From assembly GCA_030123545.1 (NCBI GenBank), contig CP126124.1, positions 2,914,001 through 2,978,000 of the forward strand: a stretch of DNA of 64,000 nt, read 5' to 3'. Below the pieces are notes generated by a model. That model was not told the origin of the DNA and ran no database searches. It saw nothing but the letters and a program-made list of their open reading frames with translations. Positions 34,415 to 40,503 of the stretch are shown here, piece after piece (position 1 is the first letter of the stretch; every line of letters begins with the position of its first letter). A program made the translations under genes and the position numbers. This DNA is from Burkholderiaceae bacterium (GTDB lineage: Bacteria > Pseudomonadota > Gammaproteobacteria > Burkholderiales > Burkholderiaceae_C).

Positions 34415-34731
34415 AACGCGTCGAGCGGGCTCAGGATGCCGCGCCCGCCTCTGTTCAGCACATGGGTGTAGATCATCGTCGTGTTCACGTCGGCGTGGCC
34501 CACCTGCCGGTCCACCACCGGATGGCCCAGAAGCGCCTCCACTTCCATCGCGCCGATGTCCTGCGCATGGCGCTTGCCGTGGAACAGGATGAAGCGGCGC
34601 GCCCGGTCGACATAGGTCGCTTCGTTACGGGTGCTGTCGTGCCGCGTGCGCAGATCGGTGCGAATGCGCTCCAGCAGCCGTGGCAACTGGGGCGCGGGCG
34701 CGGCGGAAGGCGGCAGCGGATGCGGCTCCAT
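34411..34731 (-). pseudogene. intI: Internally deleted integron integrase (intI relic)
   Basis: The 106-residue product joins two separate parts of an integron-type tyrosine recombinase. Residues 15-70 (RLLERIRTDLRTRHDSTRNE, YVDRARRFILFHGKRHAQDI, GAMEVEAL) match the N-terminal DNA-binding domain of IntI proteins. Residues 77-106 (VGHADVNTTMIYTHVLNRGG, RGILSPLDAL) match the extreme C-terminus, including the catalytic-tyrosine motif MIYTHV and the SPLDAL end of IntI1. About 200 residues between them are gone, including the catalytic Arg, Lys, His and Arg and the IntI-specific insert, so it cannot recombine DNA. It points away from the cassette-like genes to its right, as a true intI does. Its stop overlaps the rarA start. 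ATG 34731 is preferred; a TTG at 34788 is possible. Confidence 0.85.
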
Positions 34732-34788
34732 TCGCCAAATTTTAGGTTTGCCTGACCGATGCCGGGTCGGGTTTTCCTGCGGACGCAA

Positions 34789-34882
34789 CGGGAACGCCGC
34801 TGTCTCACGTGACCAGTGCCAGTAAGATTGTCGTCGCCCATTTCTAGTAAGGCATCACCACGCATCTACCGGAGTCCTGTCA
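34789..34882. other. Candidate attI region
   Basis: In integrons the attI site lies between intI and the first cassette, which here means this segment. Possible core sites are GTAAGAT (34822-34828) and GTAAGGC (34847-34853), each one base from the GTTRRRY consensus. The identification is positional and weak; no attI can be recognised by sequence alone. Confidence 0.3.
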
Positions 34883-34972
34883 ATGCAAGTTCATGGTGCC
34901 TGCGGTAATTTCGGCTATGTCGAGCTCACAAAATGCGAAATTCGTCTGCTGGAGTCGCAGCAAGAGGTCTAA
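34883..34972 (+). CDS. Very short ORF (29 codons) of the first cassette
   Basis: ATG 34883 begins a 29-codon frame (MQVHGACGNFGYVELTKCEI, then RLLESQQEV) that stops at TAA 34970-34972. The stop lies inside the left core site GTCTAAC of the first attC-like element, as is common for cassette genes. GGAG (34871-34874) sits upstream. It could be a real microprotein, the tail of a decayed cassette gene, or chance. There is no recognisable motif apart from two cysteines. Confidence 0.35.
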   Translation: MQVHGACGNFGYVELTKCEIRLLESQQEV

Positions 34973-35021
34973 CGACTAAATGCTGCGCGGACTGGCGCCG
35001 CTGGTTTCGGGCGTAAGACCT
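34965..35021 (+). repeat. attC-like site 1 (57 nt)
   Basis: Left core GTCTAAC (34968-34974, matches RYYYAAC) and right core GTAAGAC (35013-35019, one mismatch to GTTRRRY). The outer arms AGGTCTAACG (34965-34974) and CGTAAGACCT (35012-35021) are complementary at nine of ten positions. It separates the 29-codon ORF from the YdeI-like gene, whose ATG follows 14 bases later. Confidence 0.5.
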
Positions 35022-35035
35022 CACGCAGGTACGGC

Positions 35036-35605
35036 ATGAACGACCGCAAAATCACGTTCGCCAATCAGCAAGACTGGGAAGCATGGCTTGGCTCAAACCG
35101 AGAGATTGTCACCGGCGTTTGGCTGCGCATAGCGAAGAAATCTGCGGAGCAGCCAACCCTTTCTTATGCGCAGGCGCTCGAAGGTGCCCTTTGCCATGGC
35201 TGGATAGATGGCCAAAAGCAAGCGGAGAGTGAGCACTATTGGCTCCAGCGGTTCACCCCCAGGACTGCCAAAAGCATCTGGTCGAAGATCAACAAGGCAA
35301 AAGCCGAGGCATTGCTATCCGCCGGAAGGATGCACCCAACCGGGCTGCGCGAAATCAATCGTGCCAAGCAGGATGGGCGCTGGGAAGCCGCCTATTCATC
35401 GGCAAGCACATCGACGGTGCCTGATGATTTACAGCAAGCTCTAAACAGAAATCCGAAGGCAAAGCAGTTCTTTGCAACCCTCGATAGCCAAAACAGGTAC
35501 GCAATTTTGTTCAGAATTCAGAATGTAAAAAAGGCTGAAGCGCGTGCAAGGAAAATTGCTCAATTCATCGACATGCTGAACGATGGCGAAAAAATCCATC
35601 CATAG
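35036..35605 (+). CDS. YdeI/OmpD-associated-like protein (bacteriocin-protection type)
   Basis: A 189-residue protein of the YdeI family. Characteristic segments are the N-terminal ITFANQQDWEAWLGSNR, the central GALCHGWIDGQKQAESEHYWLQRFTPR near residue 50 and KSIWSKINKAKAEALLSAGRM near residue 82. The family is widespread, is annotated as bacteriocin-protection or OmpD-associated, and its biochemical role is poorly known. No signal peptide, so cytoplasmic. Base composition differs sharply from surroundings (24 G+C in the 60 bases 35461-35520), consistent with foreign origin. It lies between attC-like sites 1 and 2, starts 14 bases after the first and stops 10 bases before the second, the layout of an integron cassette. 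Confidence 0.82.
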   Translation: MNDRKITFANQQDWEAWLGSNREIVTGVWLRIAKKSAEQPTLSYAQALEGALCHGWIDGQKQAESEHYWLQRFTPRTAKSIWSKINKAKAEALLSAGRMHPTGLREINRAKQDGRWEAAYSSASTSTVPDDLQQALNRNPKAKQFFATLDSQNRYAILFRIQNVKKAEARARKIAQFIDMLNDGEKIHP

Positions 35606-35614
35606 CTTGAGCCG

Positions 35615-35686
35615 GCACAACAAGGCGCTGCAGCCGACCGTCATCCCGCTACGCGGTCTGTCGGCGGCTGAGCGTCGGCGTTAGAT
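35615..35686 (+). repeat. attC site 2 (72 nt)
   Basis: Left core GCACAAC (35615-35621, one mismatch to RYYYAAC) and right core GTTAGAT (35680-35686, exact GTTRRRY). The inner arms GCGCTGCAGCCGAC and GTCGGCGGCTGAGCG pair, with an extra unpaired G in the left arm (GCGCT-G-CAGCCG against CGGCTGAGCG). Such an extrahelical base in the left arm is diagnostic of folded attC. Follows the YdeI-like gene. Confidence 0.75.
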
Positions 35687-35705
35687 TGCACTGCAGGAAC
35701 CCGCC

Positions 35706-36728
35706 ATGCCCCAACTTGCAAATCGCCAGGTCAGACTGAAATCGAGGCCGTCGGGCATTCCCCAGGCCGAGCACTTCGAGATAGTCGAGGCGCCGGTCCC
35801 CGAGCCTGCGGATGGGCAGGTACTCGTGCGCAACATCTACCTGTCGGTCGAACCGGCAATGCGCGGCTGGGTCAGCGCGGTCGCCAACTATTCCGAGCCC
35901 GTCGCCCTTGGCGCAGTCATGCGCTCGCTAGCCGTCGGGCGCGTCGAAGAGTCGCGGCATCCCGATTTCCATCCGGGTGACTACGTCACCGGAATGTTCG
36001 GCTGGCAGGACTACGCCGTGGTGGAGGGCAAGGCGATCCAGCGCAAGGTCGTCCGGACAGACTTGCCCATCTCGACATCGCTTGGTGTCCTCGGCCTCAA
36101 CGGCATGACGGCCTACTTCGCCTTGCTGGAAATAGGGCAACCCAATCCCGGCGAAACCGTGGTCGTATCCACCGCAGCGGGCGCGGTCGGATCGTGCGTC
36201 GGTCAAATCGCCAAAATCAAGGGTTGCCGCAGCGTGGGGATTGCGGGCGGGCCGGACAAAGTGCGCATGTGTCGCGAGGAATTCGGCTACGACGCTGCGG
36301 TGGACTACAAGGCTGAGGATTTCAGGACAGCACTCGCTGCGGCATGCCCTGGGGGCGTCGACGTCTACTTCGACAATACGGCCGGCCGGATCGGCGATTC
36401 CGTCATGCACCATATCAACGTGGGTGCCCGTGTGGTCATCTGCGGCACGGCGTCCGTCGCAAGTTGGGACCCGATACCCCAGGGACCGAGGGTTGAGCGG
36501 CATCTTCTCGTCAAGCGTGCGCGAATGCAGGGCTTTCTCGTGTTTGACTATGCCCAGCGCTTTCCCGAGGCACTGCAGGAGCTCGAAAGCTGGGTGCGTG
36601 CCGGACAGATTCACTTTCGAGAGGACATTCTCGACGGCATCGATAAAGCGCCCGGATCGATCGCGAGCCTCTATCGAGGCGAAAATCTCGGAAAGCGTCT
36701 GATTCGAATTGCTCCCGAAGAGGGTTGA
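35706..36728 (+). CDS. Zinc-free NADP-dependent MDR oxidoreductase (leukotriene B4 dehydrogenase-like)
   Basis: A 340-residue medium-chain reductase of the prostaglandin reductase/curcumin reductase (CurA-like) group. It has the N-terminal NRQVRLKSRPSGIPQAEHFE, the NIYLSVEPAMRGWVS segment, the nucleotide-binding loop VSTAAGAVGSCVGQIAKIKGCR near residue 155, and VDVYFDNTAGRIGDSV. No zinc-binding cysteines are present. It reduces conjugated double bonds with NADPH in characterised relatives; the substrate here is unknown. It begins 19 bases after attC 2 and ends 46 bases before attC 3, so it is a cassette gene in orientation and position. Confidence 0.88.
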   Translation: MPQLANRQVRLKSRPSGIPQAEHFEIVEAPVPEPADGQVLVRNIYLSVEPAMRGWVSAVANYSEPVALGAVMRSLAVGRVEESRHPDFHPGDYVTGMFGWQDYAVVEGKAIQRKVVRTDLPISTSLGVLGLNGMTAYFALLEIGQPNPGETVVVSTAAGAVGSCVGQIAKIKGCRSVGIAGGPDKVRMCREEFGYDAAVDYKAEDFRTALAAACPGGVDVYFDNTAGRIGDSVMHHINVGARVVICGTASVASWDPIPQGPRVERHLLVKRARMQGFLVFDYAQRFPEALQELESWVRAGQIHFREDILDGIDKAPGSIASLYRGENLGKRLIRIAPEEG

Positions 36729-36774
36729 TGCCTCGAAGATTCCGCCAACGCACCGATACTCGCACGCAAGTGCA

Positions 36775-36841
36775 CTCTAACCGCCCGCTTCCACCGGACG
36801 CGCGCAAGAGCGGCGCGCGCCGGTGAAGCGGAGCGTTAAAC
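36775..36841 (+). repeat. attC site 3 (67 nt)
   Basis: Left core CTCTAAC (36775-36781, one mismatch) and right core GTTAAAC (36835-36841, exact). Arms CCGCTTCCACCGG and CCGGTGAAGCGG are complementary except for one extra C in the left arm, and GCGCGC blocks extend the stem on the other side of a single bulged A. This is the best-folding attC in the window. Confidence 0.82.
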
Positions 36842-36868
36842 CTCACGACCTCGCCTGAGCATTCGCCA

Positions 36869-37072
36869 ATGCCGCTCAGCCACACCTGGTTCCTCGAGCG
36901 CCTCAAGAAGAAGGCGCGCAAGGGCGCGCGCGGCTATCCGCTCTTCTCTGGCGCAACCATTGCACTGATGGTGCTCAGCGGCGCCGTGTTGTTCGGAGAG
37001 CGCGTGTCGGCCACCATGGTCGCGGGTTGCGGCGTCATCGTCGCGGGCATTGCTCTGATCGCACGCCAGTGA
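36869..37072 (+). pseudogene. C-terminal fragment of a DMT-superfamily (EamA/SMR-like) transporter
   Basis: Residues 23-67 (GYPLFSGATIALMVLSGAVL, then FGERVSATMVAGCGVIVAGI) are the last two membrane helices of a drug/metabolite transporter, with the typical FGERVS turn. The first 22 residues are a basic stretch (LERLKKKARKGARG) that does not belong to the family, so the rest of the transporter has been replaced or lost. It starts 27 bases after attC 3. At 67 residues it is far below a functional EamA protein (about 290) or SMR protein (about 105). Confidence 0.6.
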
Positions 37073-37478
37073 CGGTGGCGACCAACCGATGCGATGCCGG
37101 ATGCGGGCGTTCCATCGGATGCTGCGGCGCTGTCACTTCGATGAGAAGAGGCGGTCGGCAAGTCCAGGCCCGCGGCCTGCGCGGTTCGATCAGCGCCGCC
37201 GGCACCGGAAGTCTCTGCTGCAGACTGCCGCTAGCGCCGTTGCGATCTGCTTGATGTTCGGTTACGCGCCGACTAAGCTGACGTCAGGAAGCAAGCTGAC
37301 CTTGGCCCGAACCTCTCGGTTGTCTTGGTTTTTTATTCGGATCTTGCGGCGCCCAGGCTCGGTTGCTTCACGCCATTGCCGCCTCACCTCCGATTGGCGT
37401 TACCGAGGTTATCCGGACCTTCCTATGGTGGCAGGCGGTCCCTTCCGAAAACCACAGTGCATCAAAAGATGCGTCTTC
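37073..37478. other. 406-nt stretch without a recognisable gene
   Basis: This lies between the transporter fragment and the cupin gene. The frame of the cupin stays open through it but without similarity or a ribosome binding site. I see a short inverted repeat CCGATG (37085-37090) and CATCGG near 37110, but no GTTRRRY core, so a lost or destroyed attC is possible and not demonstrable. Low-complexity T-rich bases near 37325-37335 are the only AT-rich patch. Confidence 0.4.
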
Positions 37479-38075
37479 ATGAAACGGTTCCTTATCGCCG
37501 TGGTCATGCTCCTGGCATCGGCGTCGTTGCTGCCACCCTCGGCCATCGCCGGGCAACCGCTGGTCATCAACCCACTCGCGGAAAAGAAAGTTTCGGAGTT
37601 GCCGCCAGGACCACTGTTCTGGCGAATAGAAAATTTCGCCACGCTTTCGCAAGCGCAGGAAGCTGCGGGGCAATGGTCGCTGGTCGCCGAGTCTGCCGGG
37701 AAGGTCTGGCTCTTCACGCTCGGCCCGGCGGGCGCGTCTTCACCAGGCGGAACGAATGTTGCGGAGGTCGGGCCGATCCCTCGCATCACCGCCCAGCAGT
37801 ATCTCCTTCGGATCAACGAAGCCAGCGGTCCTCCGGGCAGCACGACGTCCGTGCATACGCATCCGGGTTCCGAGACATTTTTCGTGCTGACCGGGGAGCA
37901 AAGCATCCGCGGCCCTCACGGCGTCATGCGTGTCAGCGCCGGCCACGCCGAAGCGGGTCACGGTGCGGATATGGCGATCCAGGTTTCGAGTACGGGTTCA
38001 ACGGATCTACATGCCTTGGTGATGTTTGTGGTGGATGCAAGCAAGCCGTTTTCCTCGCCTGCGAGGCTTCCTTGA
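37479..38075 (+). CDS. Secreted cupin-domain protein
   Basis: A 198-residue protein with a signal peptide (MKRFLIAVVMLLASASLL to the AIAGQ cleavage region near residue 27). The cupin barrel has motif 1 as TTSVHTHPGSETFFVLTGEQ (near residue 125, with the metal-binding His-His-Glu) and a motif 2 region HGVMRVSAGHAEAGHGADMA. The enzyme or binding function is unknown; the mature protein should be periplasmic. The start at 37479 gives the signal peptide, while the longer open frame has no supporting features. No recognised attC separates it from the transporter fragment. Confidence 0.75.
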   Translation: MKRFLIAVVMLLASASLLPPSAIAGQPLVINPLAEKKVSELPPGPLFWRIENFATLSQAQEAAGQWSLVAESAGKVWLFTLGPAGASSPGGTNVAEVGPIPRITAQQYLLRINEASGPPGSTTSVHTHPGSETFFVLTGEQSIRGPHGVMRVSAGHAEAGHGADMAIQVSSTGSTDLHALVMFVVDASKPFSSPARLP

Positions 38076-38119
38076 CGGCCAGTAGCCGACTGCCAATGCG
38101 GTTGCTCTGCCGTCGAACC

Positions 38120-38173
38120 GCTCAACGGGACCCGCTTTAGTGGATTTCGCCTTCTCTCGCACGCTGGTTAGCC
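38120..38173 (+). repeat. Degenerate attC-like site 4
   Basis: Left core GCTCAAC (38120-38126, matches RYYYAAC) and right core GTTAGCC (38167-38173, one mismatch). The arms pair poorly, so it is kept as degenerate. It lies between the cupin gene and the Cache-domain gene, where an attC is expected, and the next start codon follows 43 bases later. Confidence 0.35.
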
Positions 38174-38216
38174 ACAACGTATGGCCGCTGCCACACCGTC
38201 GTTACAGGAGCCCTCC

Positions 38217-38699
38217 ATGTACAGGTACGTGATGAAATTTCTCGCGATGGCAACATTGACCATTGCGATTTCTGCGTTTGCTCAGGACGCTCCGCCACAG
38301 TCTGCGGAAGCGAAACGGATCGAGACGCTCGTGAACAAGGCTGTCGCGTTGGTCGAGAGTGAAGGCAAGGCAGCCGCCTTCGCCAAATTCAGAACACGCA
38401 ATAGCGAATGGTGGTCCGGCAGCACCTATCTATTTGCCTATGATCGAAACCTGAACGTCTTGTTGAACCCGGCTTTCCCCAAGCGGGAAGGAACCAATGT
38501 GCGCGGCCAAACGGATGCGAATGGCAAACCCATGCATGACGAATTCCTGAACGTGGCCCAGACCCAGGGCTCCGGATGGGTGGACTACGTGTTCCCGAAG
38601 CCGGGAGAGAACAAGCCGTCGCGGAAATGGACTTACGTCAAGGCAGTTAACTTCGATGGAACGCCGGGGCTCATTGGCGCCGGGTTTTATCCGGAGTAG
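38217..38699 (+). CDS. Secreted single Cache-domain protein
   Basis: A 160-residue protein with a signal peptide (MYRYVMKFLAMATLTIAISA, cleavage after FAQ near residue 23). The remainder is one Cache-type ligand-binding domain (FAYDRNLNVLLNPAFPKREG, TDANGKPMHDEFLNVAQTQG and VKAVNFDGTPGLIGAGFY). There is no membrane anchor or output domain, so it is a free periplasmic sensor-like protein of the kind often found as standalone Cache type 2 proteins. AGGAG at 38206-38210 supports the start. It lies within the cassette array. Confidence 0.8.
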   Translation: MYRYVMKFLAMATLTIAISAFAQDAPPQSAEAKRIETLVNKAVALVESEGKAAAFAKFRTRNSEWWSGSTYLFAYDRNLNVLLNPAFPKREGTNVRGQTDANGKPMHDEFLNVAQTQGSGWVDYVFPKPGENKPSRKWTYVKAVNFDGTPGLIGAGFYPE

Positions 38700-38707
38700 G
38701 CGCGCGG

Positions 38708-38748
38708 ACGTTGGACCATATGCCGCCAACGCAAATGATGTCCAACGT
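38708..38748. repeat. Inverted pair of attC core sites (partial attC 5)
   Basis: ACGTTGGAC (38708-38716) and GTCCAACGT (38740-38748) are perfect nine-base inverted copies. The first contains GTTGGAC, an exact right-core match preceded by GCGCGGAC as in attC 6; the second contains GTCCAAC, an exact left core. The order is right core then left core, as if the end of one attC abuts the start of another. Confidence 0.4.
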
Positions 38749-38790
38749 AGGCTTGAATTTCCGCGTTCGGATCTTTGAGGAAGGAACATC

Positions 38791-39306
38791 ATGAGCGAAC
38801 TCAGCGTACGCAAGCGGACCGCCGTGACGCTTCTGCTCCTTGGCGTTGCCCTGCCCTGGAACGGCGCGATCGCGCAACCTACCCTGAAGGATCAGATCGT
38901 CGGAACCTGGACCTATGTTGCGGTTGATCTTGTCCGCTCCGATGGCGTCCGCGTACCCTTGTATGGTCCCAATCCGCAGGGTCAGGCCAGCTTCGACGGC
39001 AATGGCCGCTATATCTTGATGACTGCGCGCGCCGGACAGGCCAGGTTCGCGTCCACCAATCGCATGGAGGGCACCCCGGAAGAAAACAAGGCCGCAGTGC
39101 AAGGGTCGATCGCCCACTTCGGCAGATACACCGTCGACGAAGCGAACAAGACGATCACGTTCCACATCGAAACGAGCACGTTCCCGAACTGGAACGGAAC
39201 CGAGCAGAAACGCCCGTTCACGATCGCCGGCGACGAGCTTACGTGGAGAACCCCTGCTTCGACCGGCGGTGGGACTGCTGAGGTTGTGTTGAAGCGGGCG
39301 AAGTAG
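38791..39306 (+). CDS. Lipocalin-like domain secreted protein
   Basis: A 171-residue protein with a signal peptide (KRTAVTLLLLGVALPWNGAIA, cleavage near residue 29). The mature part has the lipocalin-like pattern LKDQIVGTWTYVAVDLV, GQASFDGNGRYILMT, then AHFGRYTVDEANKTITFHIE and a C-terminal ELTWRTPAS...AEVVLKRA. Ligand and function are unknown. A good ribosome binding site (GAGGAAGGA) precedes ATG 38791. It lies between partial attC 5 and attC 6 in the forward direction, as expected of a cassette gene. Confidence 0.8.
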   Translation: MSELSVRKRTAVTLLLLGVALPWNGAIAQPTLKDQIVGTWTYVAVDLVRSDGVRVPLYGPNPQGQASFDGNGRYILMTARAGQARFASTNRMEGTPEENKAAVQGSIAHFGRYTVDEANKTITFHIETSTFPNWNGTEQKRPFTIAGDELTWRTPASTGGGTAEVVLKRAK

Positions 39307-39400
39307 GCGCAGGCACGGTGATGCGTAACCCTCGGGCTCGAATTCTCGAGGCGGCAGGTAGCGCCGACTTCTGAGGCTTTCTATCCCGTGTGCAATTGCG

Positions 39401-39496
39401 GCCTAACAACGCGCTCCGGCCGATGCCCATGTCGGCGCGATGCGCCTCCGTCGGCCCCCTCGCTGCGCTCGGCGCGGCTGAGCGCGGACGTTGGGC
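39401..39496 (+). repeat. attC site 6 (96 nt)
   Basis: Left core GCCTAAC (39401-39407) and right core GTTGGGC (39490-39496) both match the consensus exactly. The left arm ACGCGCTCCGGCCG pairs with CGGCTGAGCGCG, with one extra base in the left arm, and the centre folds again. This is the most canonical attC in the window and lies between the lipocalin-like gene and the ornithine-cyclodeaminase-family gene. Confidence 0.85.
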
Positions 39497-39546
39497 GGCC
39501 GGGGAATCTGACATCTGCTGCGCTTCTACAACCGGAGGAGAGATCG

Positions 39547-40470
39547 ATGTTGATCTTGGATGAGGCTGCAGTTCGGAAGTTCTTGGACCTGCGAGCTCTG
39601 ATTCCGGCTATGGAGCGTGCCCTGAGCGCACTGTCGGCAGGGAAGGCGGTTCAACCTATGCGCGTGATGGTGCCAGTCGCCGAACACGGAGGCTTTCTCG
39701 GCAGCATGCCGGGGTACGCCGGAGCGCAGCTCGGCGCAAAGCTCGTCACCTTCTTTCCGAACAACCAAGGCATCCCGACTCACCATGCCCTTGTTCTCCT
39801 GTTCCAGCCCGAGACGGGACAACCCCTGGTCGTCATGGACGGGCGGCTGATCACCGAGATGCGGACCGGAGCGGTTTCAGCCGCCGCGACCAGATTGCTC
39901 GCACGCCCGGATTCGTCAGTCCTTGCAATCCTCGGGTCGGGCGCGCAAGCGCAGAGCCACCTTCACGCGCTGCGGCTTGTGCGTGAGTTCCGCGAAATCC
40001 GAGTTTGGAGCCCCCACAATGCGGGCGCTTTCGCGCGGCTCCACCAAGTGCGACTTGCACACTCCGCAGAGGGCGCCGTGCGCGGCGCCGACGTGATCGT
40101 GGTCGCCACCACGTCACGAATACCCATTCTGCGAGGCGAGTGGTTATCGCCGGGCGTACATATCAATGCCGTCGGCGCACCCCGCCCGGACTGGCGTGAA
40201 CTCGACGATCAAGTGCTGCACAAAGCGAAGCTGTATGTGGAGTCGCGCGAGGCCGCGACGCAAGAATCCGGCGACGTAATCGCAGCCGGATCCGGATCCA
40301 TCTTCGCCGAGATCGGCGAAGTCGTTGCCGGAACGAAGCCGGGCCGCCAGTCTGAGGAGGAAGTAACGCTATTCAAGTCTGTCGGCGTCGCCGTTGAAGA
40401 TCTTGCGAGCGCCGAACGGGTGTACCGCGAGGCGTTGGCCGCCCAACCGCCGCTTGCCGCGCGTCCCTGA
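39547..40470 (+). CDS. Ornithine cyclodeaminase/mu-crystallin family protein
   Basis: A 307-residue NAD(P)-dependent protein. The family blocks are LGAKLVTFFPNNQGIPTHHALVLLF near residue 60, MDGRLITEMRTGAVSAAATRLL near residue 98, the nucleotide-binding loop AILGSGAQAQSHLHALRLV near residue 125 and GVHINAVGAPRPDWRELDD near residue 205. Members include ornithine cyclodeaminase, alanine dehydrogenase and ketimine reductase; which activity applies is not clear. GGAGGAGAGAT before ATG 39547 is a strong ribosome binding site. The gene starts 50 bases after attC 6 and its last codons lie within the next attC. Confidence 0.86.
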   Translation: MLILDEAAVRKFLDLRALIPAMERALSALSAGKAVQPMRVMVPVAEHGGFLGSMPGYAGAQLGAKLVTFFPNNQGIPTHHALVLLFQPETGQPLVVMDGRLITEMRTGAVSAAATRLLARPDSSVLAILGSGAQAQSHLHALRLVREFREIRVWSPHNAGAFARLHQVRLAHSAEGAVRGADVIVVATTSRIPILRGEWLSPGVHINAVGAPRPDWRELDDQVLHKAKLYVESREAATQESGDVIAAGSGSIFAEIGEVVAGTKPGRQSEEEVTLFKSVGVAVEDLASAERVYREALAAQPPLAARP

Positions 40471-40485
40471 AGCGGAACGTTAGCC
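40441..40485 (+). repeat. attC-like site 7 (45 nt), overlapping the end of the upstream gene
   Basis: Left core GCCCAAC (40441-40447, exact) and right core GTTAGCC (40479-40485, one mismatch). Arms AACCGCCGCTT and AAGCGGAACGTT pair almost completely. It is shorter than the usual lower limit of about 57 bases, so it may be truncated. The stop codon of the ornithine-cyclodeaminase-family gene lies in its loop. Confidence 0.6.
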
Positions 40486-40503
40486 GTCTGATCAGGAGAC
40501 ACC

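Noticed and set aside
37085..37115. Possible attC in the gene-free stretch
   Set aside because: CCGATG and CATCGG form a short inverted repeat, but there is no GTTRRRY or RYYYAAC pair in the right order.
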